Positions 8,978 to 18,453 of a stretch of 64,000 nt of DNA are shown here, piece after piece; position 1 is the first letter of the stretch, and each line of letters opens with the position of its first letter. The DNA is from Kluyvera intermedia (GTDB lineage: Bacteria; Pseudomonadota; Gammaproteobacteria; Enterobacterales; Enterobacteriaceae), in NCBI RefSeq assembly GCF_034424175.1, contig NZ_CP139986.1:248001-312000 (forward strand), written 5' to 3'. The notes beneath the pieces are model-generated. The model ran no database searches and was not told where the DNA came from. It was given only the letters and a program-made list of their open reading frames with translations. Both the position numbers and the translations under genes were made by a program.

Positions 8978-9139
8978 TTTACACGGTGGTGCCTGATGGC
9001 GCGCAGCTTCCAGGCCATCCGACGTCAGTGTAACGTGGGGGGGAGCCCGGCCGAGTGTAGCGACGCCGGGATTGTGCACCTAGCCCCGGGGGCGGCGTAG
9101 ACGCCTTGCCCGGGCTACGAGAGACCGTGGCGCATAAAA

Positions 9140-9183
9140 AAGCCAGATGTAGGCCGGATAAGGCTAAGCCGCCATCCGGCAAC
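9140..9183. repeat. REP palindrome after the fhuE-like gene
   Basis: GTAGGCCGGATAAGGC followed by GCCATCCGGCAAC is a canonical enterobacterial REP unit. A diverged partner (GTGGTGCCTGATGGCGC) lies just after the receptor stop at 8984-9000, giving a BIME-type cluster. Confidence 0.75.
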
Positions 9184-9206
9184 CCGCGCCGCTGTGCCTG
9201 CTACCA

Positions 9207-9238
9207 TAAAAAAAGCCAGACCGAAGTCTGGCTTTTTA
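9207..9238 (+). terminator. Rho-independent terminator after the fhuE-like gene
   Basis: AAAAAAAGCCAGAC-CGAA-GTCTGGCTTTTT forms a 7-9 bp stem with a four-base loop followed by a T run, and is preceded by A residues, so it would work in both directions. Confidence 0.8.
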
Positions 9239-9239
9239 T

Positions 9240-9733
9240 CATCAGTGCTCCACGCTTAGCGCATGGTGACGCAATACCCATACATGATTAAAATGTAGAA
9301 AAATTGGAAAGCCTTGTGGGAGAAGGCTTGCATGGGTGGTAATGGTTTTTCCAGAGTTTTGCATTCGACATTCCCTCTTCCTTTTTGTTGGTAAGCTCAA
9401 ATCAAAAAATGCCACAACTGTTTCGGCACACAGGTTGTTCATGTTGATTAGCTATTAACCTGGATTGTTTCTCTATGTTCATGGTGTTTTTCACGAGGGA
9501 TCGCATCACTAGTCCCTGAGTTCATAATGCTATCATTTGCTTGGGAGGGTTCCTGGCCGTTTAGCAGCTTATTATTGTTCTATTTAATTGTTATTTTTGC
9601 TTCATATCAGGCCATAGAATCTGGTCAAGGATAGATTGATCTCACAGCGAATTGCGGACATTGGACTTTCCAACCTTACAAGGTAATCTAGTTTTCAAGG
9701 TTAGCGACCTTGCACAGTCGCACTAATAAAAAG
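9240..9733. other. Non-coding stretch at the chromosome/accessory boundary
   Basis: I see no convincing gene in these 490 bases. One 66-codon open frame on the minus strand (9242-9442) has no ribosome site and no recognisable protein. The stretch falls between the resident receptor gene and the first IS26, so the left border of the accessory region is probably here. I found no tRNA 3' end and no obvious direct repeat matching the right side near 60,203-60,351. Confidence 0.4.
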
Positions 9734-10553
9734 GGCACTGTTGCAAAGTTAGCGATGAGGCAGCCTTTTGTCTTATTCAAAGGCCTTACATTTCAAAAAC
9801 TCTGCTTACCAGGCGCATTTCGCCCAGGGGATCACCATAATAAAATGCTGAGGCCTGGCCTTTGCGTAGTGCACGCATCACCTCAATACCTTTGATGGTG
9901 GCGTAAGCCGTCTTCATGGATTTAAATCCCAGCGTGGCGCCGATTATCCGTTTCAGTTTGCCATGATCGCATTCAATCACGTTGTTCCGGTACTTAATCT
10001 GTCGGTGTTCAACGTCAGACGGGCACCGGCCTTCGCGTTTGAGCAGAGCAAGCGCGCGACCATAGGCGGGCGCTTTATCCGTGTTGATGAATCGCGGGAT
10101 CTGCCACTTCTTCACGTTGTTGAGGATTTTACCCAGAAACCGGTATGCAGCTTTGCTGTTACGACGGGAGGAGAGATAAAAATCGACAGTGCGGCCCCGG
10201 CTGTCGACGGCCCGGTACAGATACGCCCAGCGGCCATTGACCTTCACGTAGGTTTCATCCATGTGCCACGGGCAAAGATCGGAAGGGTTACGCCAGTACC
10301 AGCGCAGCCGTTTTTCCATTTCAGGCGCATAACGCTGAACCCAGCGGTAAATCGTGGAGTGATCGACATTCACTCCGCGTTCAGCCAGCATCTCCTGCAG
10401 CTCACGGTAACTGATGCCGTATTTGCAGTACCAGCGTACGGCCCACAGAATGATGTCACGCTGAAAATGCCGGCCTTTGAATGGGTTCATGTGCAGCTCC
10501 ATCAGCAAAAGGGGATGATAAGTTTATCACCACCGACTATTTGCAACAGTGCC
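9734..10553 (-). mobile_element. IS26, copy 1 (complete, 820 bp)
   Basis: The element starts GGCACTGTTGCAAA and ends TTTGCAACAGTGCC, 820 bp as expected for IS26. The transposase is on the minus strand. The 8 bases to the left (ATAAAAAG) and to the right (GGCCATTT) differ, so there is no direct target duplication. The right-hand octamer is the reverse complement of the octamer right of copy 2 at 15469-15476, the mark of an IS26-driven inversion. Confidence 0.97.
9786..10490 (-). CDS. tnpA: IS26 transposase
   Basis: 234 residues from the usual start MNPFKGRHF; an upstream in-frame Met (MLMELH) is a track extension not normally used. It has the IS6-family DDE catalytic domain (HMDETYVKV, NTDKAPAYG, and the Glu of CDHGKLKRIIG-to-GIEVMRALRKG region) and an N-terminal helix-turn-helix (YRELQEMLAERGV). 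It catalyses replicative cointegrate formation, inversions and adjacent deletions. It is identical in sequence to copy 2. Confidence 0.97.
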   Translation of the reverse strand: MNPFKGRHFQRDIILWAVRWYCKYGISYRELQEMLAERGVNVDHSTIYRWVQRYAPEMEKRLRWYWRNPSDLCPWHMDETYVKVNGRWAYLYRAVDSRGRTVDFYLSSRRNSKAAYRFLGKILNNVKKWQIPRFINTDKAPAYGRALALLKREGRCPSDVEHRQIKYRNNVIECDHGKLKRIIGATLGFKSMKTAYATIKGIEVMRALRKGQASAFYYGDPLGEMRLVSRVFEM

Positions 10554-10705
10554 GGCCATTTTGTGGCGTGTTTTTCTGGCCGGAGGTTCCGGGTATTTCA
10601 GGTACCGCCTGACAGTCCGCTCAGAGCAACCAACCTGAGTGGCAATATCAACAATATACGCACCCTGCTGGCGCATTTGCTTTATCATGTAAAAGTCCTC
10701 ATGAG
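10554..10705 (-). pseudogene. istA: IS21-family istA, N-terminal piece (displaced by IS26 inversion)
   Basis: Read on the minus strand this gives HEDFYMIKQMRQQG, then an HTH with GCSERTVRRYLKYPEPPARK and ends HKMA exactly at the IS26 edge. Joined to the plus-strand frame starting at 15469 it continues in frame as MAKLRPFMDY, restoring IstA. The first two or three codons are missing where the IS3-family element at about 10706 begins. IstA is the DDE transposase of IS21-type elements. Confidence 0.88.
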
Positions 10706-11937
10706 CATGGGGAGTGCGGACGAATTCCTGGACCTTCAGGGGTTAATTTATGCATTCATACGAGGACCGGATCCGGGCCGTCGAACTCTATTACCGGTAC
10801 GGAAAGAAAGCCTCCGTTGTCGTCATGGAGCTGGGATATCCTTCCACAAAACAGCTGGGCCGTTGGGTTCGGATTTATGAAGAGAAGGGCGATTTACCCA
10901 GGGAATTAAAGCCAAGAGAACGCTATTCACGGACACAGAAAATTGCTGCTGTTGAGCATTATCTTACTCACGGTGGTTGCCTGTCGTACACTCGCCGAGC
11001 CATCGGCTACCCCAGTAACGAAATTCTAAAGCGCTGGATTGAAGAGTTTTACCCAAATGCGCGTCCCCTGGTCATTCGCTCAGGCACAAACAAATGCTTC
11101 AGCCCGGAAGAGAGGTCTCAGGCCGTCCGGGAGCTCTGTAACCGACGTGGAACCGCGCGTAAAGTTGCACAAAGCATAGGCGTCAGCGTCCCGGTCCTGT
11201 ACAAATGGAAGAAAGACCTTATCAGTGACGAGGCTTATCAATCCATGCGCAAACGAAAGGCAGCCCCTCAAGATAAAAATCAGGATGCTTTACTCGGTGA
11301 AATCCAGCGACTCAGGCAGCAGGTTCATCAGCTGCAGCTCGAACGTGACATACTGATAAAGGCGAATGAACTGATAAAAAAAGATCTGGGCATCAGCTTT
11401 CTGACACTGAAAAACAGGGAGAAAACCCTGATAGTTGATGCCCTTAAGAAAAAGTACCCCGTTGCTGAGTTGCTAAGCGTTCTGCAACTTGCCCGCAGCT
11501 GTTATTTTTACCACAAAGCCAGCAAACGTCTGTGCGATAAGTATGCGGAAATACGCGTGATCATGGCCGATATCTTTGAGGAGAATTACCGCTGTTACGG
11601 CTACCGGCGCCTTCACGCGATGCTTCGCGGTAACAACAGGGTTATTTCTGAAAAGGTTGTCCGCAGACTGATGGCAGAAGAGCAGCTCGTTGTTAAGCGC
11701 ACCAGGCGACGACGATACAACTCTTACTGTGGCGAAATCGGCCCGGCACCGGAAAATTTACTCGCCCGGGATTTTAGTTCCTGCAGGCCAAATGAGAAGT
11801 GGCTGACCGATATTACGGAGTTCCAGCTTCCGGCTGGAAAAGTCTATCTGTCGCCGGTTATCGACTGCTTTGATGGCCAGGTTGTAAGCTGGTCGATAGG
11901 AACACGCCCGGACGCGACTGAATCGCCACGGATAATC
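10706..11937 (+). mobile_element. IS3-family element 1, 3'-truncated
   Basis: It begins around TGGGGAGTGCGGA near 10708 where istA is interrupted and runs to 11937, where IS3-family element 2 starts. Only the left end is present. The right terminus is missing, so the element cannot move by itself. Confidence 0.7.
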
Positions 11938-11940
11938 TAG
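10750..11940 (+). pseudogene. IS3-family single-frame transposase, C-terminally truncated
   Basis: 396 residues. The N-terminal part carries two helix-turn-helix units (about 1-60 and 110-150, KVAQSIGVSVPVLYKWKK), followed by a leucine-zipper-like stretch (LLGEIQRLRQQVHQLQLERD) and the start of the integrase core (WLTDITEF, first catalytic Asp). The frame ends RPDATESPRII at the edge of the next IS, so the second Asp and the catalytic Glu are lost and the protein cannot be active. OrfA and OrfB parts are fused in one frame here without need for frameshifting. Start ATG at 10750. Confidence 0.85.
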
Positions 11941-12838
11941 ACACTTCCTAGCCGTTGATAATACTGGTTTTCATATTCTGTCGGTGACATCTGATCGCTG
12001 GAACCATGCCGACGCTTACTGTTATAAAACATTTCGATGTAATCAAAAATATCGCTGCGGGCTTCTTCCCGCGTTCCGTAGCTCTTTTTCTTTATCCGTT
12101 CGCGTTTCAACAACTGGAAAAAGCTTTCTGCAACCGCATTATCATGGCAGTTACCGCGACGGCTCATGCTGCCCTCCAGGCCGTGTGATTTCAGGAACGA
12201 CTGCCACTCATGGCTTGTGTACTGACTGCCCTGATCCGAATGAACCAGCACCTGTTTTTGGGGATTACGGCGCCATACAGCCATCAGCAGTGCGTTCAGG
12301 ACAATGTCCTTTGTCATCCGGGATTGCATGGACCAGCCGATAATTTTGCGTGAGAACAGATCAACAACCACGGCAAGATACAGCCAGCCTTCGTGGGTCC
12401 TGATGTAGGTTATGTCCGTTACCCAACGCTTATCCGGAGCATCCGGATTGAACTGTCGCTGGAGCCTGTTGGGCGACACGATACTGGGCTCGCCTTTACG
12501 TGCCCGCGGGCTCCGGTATCCGACCTGAGCCTTTATCCCGACACGTTTCATCAGTCGCCAGACTCTGTTCACTCCGCACTGTTGCCCGCTGTCCCGCAGA
12601 TCCAGATGGATTTTGCGATAACCATAGACGCATCCCGATTCCAGCCAGAACTGTTTAATCTGTCCTGTCAGTCTCAGGTCTGCCTGATGGCGTTGTGAAT
12701 GCGGCTGCTGAAGCCAGGCGTAAAAACCACTGGGATGAACATCCAGCACCCGACAGAGCAGGCGAACAGGCCAGCAACAGGTGTTGTCACGGATAAAGGC
12801 GTACCTCAGTCGGACAGCTTTGCGAAGTACGCCGCGGC
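11937..12838 (-). CDS. IS3-family OrfB (integrase core), made as OrfAB by -1 frameshift
   Basis: The DDE catalytic domain shows VTDITY (Asp), HSDQGSQYTS (Asp) and NCHDNAVAESFF (Glu), typical of IS3. The first internal Met at 12749 (MLDVHPSGF) is only a convenience start. The frame continues upstream to an A7G slippery run at 12838-12845 where OrfA can shift -1 to give KKSRGVLRKAVRLRYAF and then OrfB. The stop overlaps the terminal repeat. Confidence 0.85.
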
Positions 12839-13090
12839 TTTTTTTAATATGTCCCGTTCGTCGGTAACCCGCTTCAGCTCTTTCTGGAGACGGCGGATCT
12901 CGGCCTGAGCATCTGACTGTTCTTTATTAGCGGAAGAATCCGGACCGTACTTCTTTATCCAGGCGTAAAGGCTGTGGGTGGTGATATCGAGACGTGTTGC
13001 AACGCTGGCAACAGAATAACCGCGATCAACAACCTGTTTGACTGCTTCAGTTTTAAACTCTTCGGGATAACGCTTACCGCTCATGGGCAC
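12806..13090 (-). CDS. IS3-family OrfA (helix-turn-helix)
   Basis: 94 residues: a HTH_Tnp_1 domain (RYPEEFKTEAVKQVVDRG, SVATRLDITTHSLYAWIKK) then a leucine zipper (EIRRLQKELKRVTDERDILKK). It binds the element ends. The A7G run lies within its last codons, supporting a programmed frameshift into OrfB. Confidence 0.88.
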   Translation of the reverse strand: MPMSGKRYPEEFKTEAVKQVVDRGYSVASVATRLDITTHSLYAWIKKYGPDSSANKEQSDAQAEIRRLQKELKRVTDERDILKKAAAYFAKLSD

Positions 13091-13128
13091 CTCTCTTTAA
13101 GCCATCTTAAATGACTCTGAGGTGTCTG

Positions 13129-14648
13129 TTAAACCCGTGGCGATTCAAAACGTGATGCCACCGTTTTCCAGGTTTCATCCAACCGTGCTGCCAATTGCAC
13201 CGATGCTTTACTGCCATTGGTGGGGTGACCCAATGCCCGGCACACTGGAACCCGCTGCGCCTGCCATTCCTCCCCCTGAAGAAGTTTTTGGCGCGGATCA
13301 CCCCAACGATCGCTGTTTTCCAACCAGATGTCACGACGGCGTAGCGCATCCTGAAGTCGCTCCAGCAGACACAACGAGTAACCCGCTCGCTGTATCCGAC
13401 CTTCAGCATCGTACACCAGGCGTTTCCAAGGGCCTGAAATGATATGCTCAGGTGCATCGTCCAGGATCCGTTTTTTCGAGCCGTTTAGCTCTGCCAGGTA
13501 ATGGATGGCCGCGAGGGTATGTTCACCGTCTGGGGCCGCCCGGAAGTGCAGATCGCGCAGTAGTGCGGGCAAAAAACGCCTTACCCGTCCGTACTGCTCC
13601 ACCATTTCATCCTGAAAGTTTGTATCCTGGGGGCGGGCCAGTTCATTCACTTTTTCCACTGACTCTGCCAGTCTGGCGACAGGTACACTGCTGAATATGG
13701 TCTTTCGCAGCAAATCATCACCAGTATCTTCATCAAGTAAAAGTGCACATGCCCGCGCCAGCAACAACGCCGCACGGTCAAGATCCTTGAGCGTCCTAAG
13801 TCGCTTTTTCTGCCCGGTTTTCTTCGCCTCCCTGGTAATATTGAGGATCAGCATATCCAGCACGTCAACGGCCTCGTCCAGCGCCGAGATTTCTTGCGCT
13901 TTCACGAACGCGGTAAGGATAGCCAGCCGCCGTTCTTCTGGCATTCTGCTGATATATTTCACCGATGCCATTCCGGCATAGCGTGCCAGGTTGCGGAGCT
14001 GTATGGCAGGCAGCCCAGTGAAATTCAGGCAGGAAAATTCCAGGCTGCGCAGGCGAGTGTAACGTTCAAGTGCTTCAGTGAATGCGGGGCCGCTGATAGT
14101 GACAGGGCCTCTTTTTAGGTGCTCCATCACTGAGAGTCGCTGTCCTTCGGGGATTTCAAGTAACCCAGCCAGTTGTGCGGCCTGCCAACGGTTTGGCAGC
14201 GCGGCCAATTTTCGCCATAAGCGGCGGGTCGCACGCTCACGGATTTCACCAATGACCCTCGTAAGGGTGGATGCGGCTGGCAACAACACTTTATTTTGAA
14301 GCAACCACGCGGTGGCAAAATCGAACATCAGTCCGGGGCGTTCATTACTGAGCCATGCACGAGTATACAGCAATCGCTTCAGTCTGAACGACCACGGGAA
14401 ATCACCGAAATCATGATAGCTGTAGTGCTGCCTGATAAGCCCGTGGTGCTCCCAACGTGTATTTTCCCTTTGAGCATAGCGGGAGATGATCTCTGGATAG
14501 CGGATGTTAAGTTGCCTTGCGACATAAAACTGGACACCGGGCGGTATTTGCATGAGATCGGGCAAGAAGGTTCCCAGAAAGCGGGCGGTTGTGAGTTGAA
14601 GGGCAATCCCCAACCGGTTATGCCTGCCCCTACGTAGGTTGATGAAAG
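13129..14648 (-). pseudogene. tnpA: Tn3-family transposase fragment (tnpA, both ends missing)
   Basis: About 500 residues of the N-terminal and middle part of a ~1000-residue Tn3-type TnpA: TTARFLGTFLPDL, YVARQLNIRYPEI, HHGLIRQHYSYHDFGDFPW and the DUF4158-type region are typical. The true N-terminus is removed by IS26 copy 2, whose inverted repeat supplies the artificial opening residues. The C-terminal catalytic DDE half is removed by the IS3 element at 13128. Reconstructing the pre-inversion order puts this fragment on the plus strand, directly after IS26 copy 1. Confidence 0.88.
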
Positions 14649-15468
14649 GGCACTGTTGCAAATAGTCGGTGGTGATAAACTTATCATCCCCTTTTGCTGA
14701 TGGAGCTGCACATGAACCCATTCAAAGGCCGGCATTTTCAGCGTGACATCATTCTGTGGGCCGTACGCTGGTACTGCAAATACGGCATCAGTTACCGTGA
14801 GCTGCAGGAGATGCTGGCTGAACGCGGAGTGAATGTCGATCACTCCACGATTTACCGCTGGGTTCAGCGTTATGCGCCTGAAATGGAAAAACGGCTGCGC
14901 TGGTACTGGCGTAACCCTTCCGATCTTTGCCCGTGGCACATGGATGAAACCTACGTGAAGGTCAATGGCCGCTGGGCGTATCTGTACCGGGCCGTCGACA
15001 GCCGGGGCCGCACTGTCGATTTTTATCTCTCCTCCCGTCGTAACAGCAAAGCTGCATACCGGTTTCTGGGTAAAATCCTCAACAACGTGAAGAAGTGGCA
15101 GATCCCGCGATTCATCAACACGGATAAAGCGCCCGCCTATGGTCGCGCGCTTGCTCTGCTCAAACGCGAAGGCCGGTGCCCGTCTGACGTTGAACACCGA
15201 CAGATTAAGTACCGGAACAACGTGATTGAATGCGATCATGGCAAACTGAAACGGATAATCGGCGCCACGCTGGGATTTAAATCCATGAAGACGGCTTACG
15301 CCACCATCAAAGGTATTGAGGTGATGCGTGCACTACGCAAAGGCCAGGCCTCAGCATTTTATTATGGTGATCCCCTGGGCGAAATGCGCCTGGTAAGCAG
15401 AGTTTTTGAAATGTAAGGCCTTTGAATAAGACAAAAGGCTGCCTCATCGCTAACTTTGCAACAGTGCC
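14649..15468 (+). mobile_element. IS26, copy 2 (complete, 820 bp, inverted relative to copy 1)
   Basis: GGCACTGTTGCAAA at the left and TTTGCAACAGTGCC at the right bound 820 bp. Left octamer is GATGAAAG and right octamer is AAATGGCC. The latter is the reverse complement of GGCCATTT next to copy 1, as expected after intramolecular replicative transposition that inverted 10554-14648. Confidence 0.97.
14712..15416 (+). CDS. tnpA: IS26 transposase
   Basis: 234 residues from MNPFKGRHF; identical to the product at 9786-10490. It keeps the complete IS6-family DDE domain. Having two identical active copies in inverted orientation permits further inversion by homologous recombination between them. Confidence 0.97.
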   Translation: MNPFKGRHFQRDIILWAVRWYCKYGISYRELQEMLAERGVNVDHSTIYRWVQRYAPEMEKRLRWYWRNPSDLCPWHMDETYVKVNGRWAYLYRAVDSRGRTVDFYLSSRRNSKAAYRFLGKILNNVKKWQIPRFINTDKAPAYGRALALLKREGRCPSDVEHRQIKYRNNVIECDHGKLKRIIGATLGFKSMKTAYATIKGIEVMRALRKGQASAFYYGDPLGEMRLVSRVFEM

Positions 15469-16466
15469 AAATGGCCAAACTCAGGCCGTTCATGGACTAT
15501 ATCGACATGCGTCTGGCTGAGAATGTCTGGAACGGCGAGGTCATCCTCGCGGAAATCAAAGCGATGGGTTATACCGGCGGACGCTCCATGTTGCGTTACT
15601 ACATCCAGCCAAAACGTAAGATGCGGCCATCGAAGAAAACGGTTCGCTTCGAAACTCAGCCCGGTTACCAGCTCCAGCATGACTGGGGAGAAGTTGAGGC
15701 TGAGGTTGCCGGGCAACGATGCAGGGTTAACTTCGCGGTTAACACGCTGGGGTTCTCACGTCGCTTCCATGTCTTCGCGGCACCAAAGCAGGATGCTGAA
15801 CATACCTATGAGTCACTGGTCCGCGCCTTCCGCTACTTCGGCGGCAGCGTGAAAACCGTGCTGGTCGATAATCAGAAAGCCGCAGTGCTGAAAAATAACA
15901 ACGGGAAGATGGTGTTCAACTCCGGGTTCCTGCTGCTGGCCGATCACTATGGCTTCCTGCCACGGGCATGCCGTCCACGAAGGGCCAGAACCAAAGGTAA
16001 GGTGGAGCGGATTGTGAAATACCTCAAGGAGAACTTCTTCGTCCGGTACCGCCGGTTCGACAGCTTCGCCCAGGTTAATCAGCTACTGGAGCAGTGGATG
16101 GCTGACGTTGCCGACAGGCGGGAATTTCGCCAGTTCAGGCAGACACCGGAACAGCGCTTCACGCAGGAACAGGAGCATCTGCAGCCGTTGCCGGATACGG
16201 ACTTCGATACCAGCTACTTCGATATCCGTCATGTCTCCTGGGATGGCTATATCGAGGTTGGCGGAAACCGTTACAGCGTGCCGGAAAGCCTGTGTGGCCA
16301 GCCGGTATCAATACGGATCTCGCTGGATGATGAACTGCGGATCTACAGTAATGAGCAGCAGATGGCATCGCACCGTCTCTGTTCGGCTGCATCCGGCTGG
16401 CAGACCGTGCCGGAGCATCACGCCCCGCTCTGGCAGCAGGTCAGTCAGGTGGAACCCGAAATCTGA
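15469..16466 (+). pseudogene. istA: IS21-family istA, main piece (split by IS26, 3' end lost to an IS903 relic)
   Basis: The frame enters from IS26 copy 2 and reads AKLRPFMDYIDMRLAEN, an rve integrase core (HDWGEVEAEVAGQ with catalytic Asp, VLVDNQKAAV, Glu in GKVERIVKYLKENF) and the C-terminal beta domain (YIEVGGNRYSVPESLCGQ). The N-terminal HTH is at 10554-10705. The C-terminus stops at QVEPEI where IS903-like terminal sequence begins, about 10-15 residues before the usual LSAYEELL-type ending. The partner istB ATPase gene is absent. Not functional. Confidence 0.88.
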
Positions 16467-16484
16467 TTTATTCAACAAAGCCGC
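16453..16484 (-). mobile_element. IS903/IS102-like terminal relic (about 30 bp)
   Basis: Reverse complement begins GGCTTTGTTGAATAAATC, the 18-bp IS903-type terminal repeat, followed by AGATTTCGGG. Only this edge remains, fused to istA. It marks a former IS903 insertion that took part in joining the fec region to the IS cluster. Confidence 0.7.
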
Positions 16485-16832
16485 ACCAAATCATCACTCG
16501 AAGATATTCAGGCATGGTACATCCGCGGCAAGCCCCTAATTTGTACTGAGGGGCAAAGTGAAAAAAGTTACTTTTTGTTGAAACGACAGTTAGCAATAAC
16601 CCCCGCTTGCGGGGGCCATACCCACCAGGAGCAAACGCAGAAAGCCCGAGATACTTCTGCTGTACCGGGGGCTGGCGACATTTCAGGCAACACTCATAGT
16701 TGACCACATCATGATGTCATTCTGACCGACAGATGCCAGAAGCAGAGGATCCATCCCATTTTATACCTACCTTATAACACTTAGAAAAACAACATGTTAA
16801 AAATGTTTATTGGAAACAATTTTATTTCCAAT
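16485..16832. other. Spacer upstream of fecI
   Basis: About 350 bases with no convincing gene. A perfect 5-bp G/C stem (CCCCCGCTTGCGGGGG) lies at 16600-16615 without a following T run. A 79-codon minus-strand frame (16468-16707) starting in this spacer has no recognisable product. Confidence 0.4.
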
Positions 16833-16851
16833 TGTAATGATAACCATTCTC
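16833..16851 (+). promoter_or_regulatory. Fur box controlling fecIR
   Basis: TGTAATGATAACCATTCTC matches the 19-bp Fur consensus at 15 of 19 positions. It lies 45 bases upstream of the fecI ATG, in the place where E. coli fecIR is repressed by Fe-Fur. Confidence 0.85.
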
Positions 16852-16895
16852 ATATTAATATGGCTACGTGATAATTAACTTTTGATGCACTCCGC

Positions 16896-17417
16896 ATGTC
16901 TGACCGTGCCACTACCACAGCTTCCTTAACGTTCGAGTCGCTTTATGACACCCATCACGGCTGGTTGAAAAGTTGGCTGACGCGCAAACTCCAGTCTGCC
17001 TTTGATGCAGATGACATTGCCCAGGACACTTTTTTGCGGGTAATGAGCAGCGAAACGCTCTCGACGATCCGCGATCCTCGCTCTTTCCTGTGCACTATCG
17101 CCAAACGCGTGATGGTGGACCTGTTTCGCCGAAACGCGCTGGAAAAAGCGTATCTGGAGATGCTGGCGCTTATGCCGGAGGGGGTAGCGCCTTCACCTGA
17201 GGAACGCGAAAGCCAGCTCGAGACCCTACAACTCGTCGACAGCATGCTGGACGGGCTAAACGGAAAAACACGTGAAGCGTTTCTGCTTTCGCAACTGGAT
17301 GGCCTGACATACAGCGAGATTGCGCACAAACTCGGTGTTTCCGTCAGCTCCGTGAAAAAATACGTGGCGAAAGCCGTCGAGCACTGCCTGCTGTTTCGTC
17401 TGGAGCATGGGTTATGA
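16896..17417 (+). CDS. fecI: FecI, ECF sigma factor for ferric citrate uptake genes
   Basis: 173 residues, the E. coli FecI length. Sigma-70 region 2 (DADDIAQDTFLRVM, RSFLCTIAKRVMVDLFRR) and region 4 (TYSEIAHKLGVSVSSVKKYVAKAVEHC) are intact. It directs RNA polymerase to the fecA promoter after the signal passes from FecA through FecR. Its last four bases (ATGA) overlap the fecR start. The whole operon reads like E. coli fec and lies among IS remnants, so it was acquired horizontally; a similar operon occurs on Klebsiella-type plasmids. Confidence 0.96.
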   Translation: MSDRATTTASLTFESLYDTHHGWLKSWLTRKLQSAFDADDIAQDTFLRVMSSETLSTIRDPRSFLCTIAKRVMVDLFRRNALEKAYLEMLALMPEGVAPSPEERESQLETLQLVDSMLDGLNGKTREAFLLSQLDGLTYSEIAHKLGVSVSSVKKYVAKAVEHCLLFRLEHGL

Positions 17418-18367
17418 ATCCTTCGTTAACCGATTCCCGCCGTCAGGCGCTGCGTTCAGCTTCCCACTGGTATGCCGTGCTAAGCGGCGAGCGCGTCAGC
17501 CCACAACAGGAAGCGCGCTGGCAACAGTGGTATGAACAGGATCAGGATAACCAGTGGGCCTGGCAGCAGGTTGAAAACCTGCGCAACCAGCTTGGCGGTG
17601 TGCCTGGCGACGTTGCCAGCCGGGCGCTGCACGATACCCGCCTCACCCGCCGTCACGTGATGAAAGGATTACTGCTGTTGCTCGGCGCTGGCGGAGGCTG
17701 GCAACTCTGGCAGTCGGAAACCGGCGAAGGTCTGCGGGCAGATTACCGCACCGCCAAAGGCGCAGTCAGCCGTCAGCAACTGGAAGATGGCTCCCTGCTC
17801 ACGCTGAATACCCAAAGCGCGGCGGATGTGCGTTTTGATGCGCATCAGCGCACCGTCCGGCTCTGGTACGGTGAAATCGCCATTACTACCGCGAAAGATG
17901 CGCAGCAACGCCCCTTCCGCGTCCTGACCCGTCAGGGCCAACTCACCGCTTTAGGGACAGAATTTACCGTCCGCCAGCAGGATAATTTCACGCAGCTTGA
18001 CGTGCAGCAGCACGCCGTGGAAGTGCTTCTCGCCAGTGCCCCCGCGCAAAAACGCATCGTGAACGCTGGTGAAAGCCTGCAGTTCAGCGCCTCTGAGTTT
18101 GGCGCAGTGAAACCGCTGGATGACGAGAGTACAAGCTGGACGAAGGGCATCCTGAGCTTCAGCGATAAACCGCTGGGTGAGGTGATAGCCACGCTAAGCC
18201 GTTACCGCAACGGCGTGCTGCGCTGCGATCCCGCCGTTGCCGGGCTGCGCCTGAGCGGGACGTTCCCGCTGAAAAATACCGATGCGATCCTGAACGTTAT
18301 CGCTCAAACGCTTCCCGTTAAAATTCAGTCTATTACGCGGTACTGGATAAACATTTCACCGCTGTAA
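17414..18367 (+). CDS. fecR: FecR, inner-membrane regulator of FecI
   Basis: 317 residues. N-terminal cytoplasmic DUF4880-type part with Trp-rich motif (WYAVLSGE, RWQQWYEQD, WAWQQVE), one membrane helix at about 83-100 (VMKGLLLLLGAGGGWQLW), and a periplasmic FecR domain (GSLLTLNTQSAADVRFD, ALGTEFTVRQQD) plus C-terminal STN-like domain (LRLSGTFPLKNTDAILNVIAQTLPVKI). It senses the FecA signalling domain and is needed for FecI activity. The 4-base overlap with fecI indicates translational coupling. Confidence 0.96.
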   Translation: MNPSLTDSRRQALRSASHWYAVLSGERVSPQQEARWQQWYEQDQDNQWAWQQVENLRNQLGGVPGDVASRALHDTRLTRRHVMKGLLLLLGAGGGWQLWQSETGEGLRADYRTAKGAVSRQQLEDGSLLTLNTQSAADVRFDAHQRTVRLWYGEIAITTAKDAQQRPFRVLTRQGQLTALGTEFTVRQQDNFTQLDVQQHAVEVLLASAPAQKRIVNAGESLQFSASEFGAVKPLDDESTSWTKGILSFSDKPLGEVIATLSRYRNGVLRCDPAVAGLRLSGTFPLKNTDAILNVIAQTLPVKIQSITRYWINISPL

Positions 18368-18453
18368 GAAAAATAATTCTCATTTCGATTGTCCTTTTTA
18401 CCCTTCTCGTTCGACTCATAGCTGAACACAACAAAAATGATGATGGAGAAGGT
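18368..18453 (+). promoter_or_regulatory. fecA promoter region (FecI-dependent, Fur-like site)
   Basis: The spacer reads AAAATAATTCTCATTTCGATTG then TCCTTTTTACCC, nearly the same as the E. coli fecA promoter, where FecI recognises the -35/-10 region and Fur binds over AATAATTCTCATT. The ribosome site GGAGAAGG is 3 bases before the ATG at 18454. Confidence 0.8.

Larger units (their letters stand above)
11937..13128 (-). mobile_element. IS3-family element 2, apparently complete
   Basis: About 1.19 kb. Imperfect terminal inverted repeats AGACACTTC (left) and AGACACCTC (right, read inward) bound two overlapping frames on the minus strand. The flanks are unrelated: a truncated IS3 transposase to the left and a Tn3-type tnpA to the right, and I see no matching 3-4 bp duplication, so a deletion or homologous exchange followed insertion. 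Confidence 0.8.

Noticed and set aside
9242..9442. 66-codon minus-strand open frame near the left accessory border
   Set aside because: No ribosome site, no recognisable protein and no conserved context; likely chance.
9963..10880. 305-codon plus-strand frame opposite the IS26 transposase
   Set aside because: It is the reverse-strand shadow of the IS26 transposase gene continuing into IS21/IS3 sequence; the same shadow occurs opposite copy 2.
9734..15468. Simple IS26 composite transposon
   Set aside because: Copies are inverted, enclose no resistance cargo, and their flanking octamers fit an inversion rather than a compound transposition.
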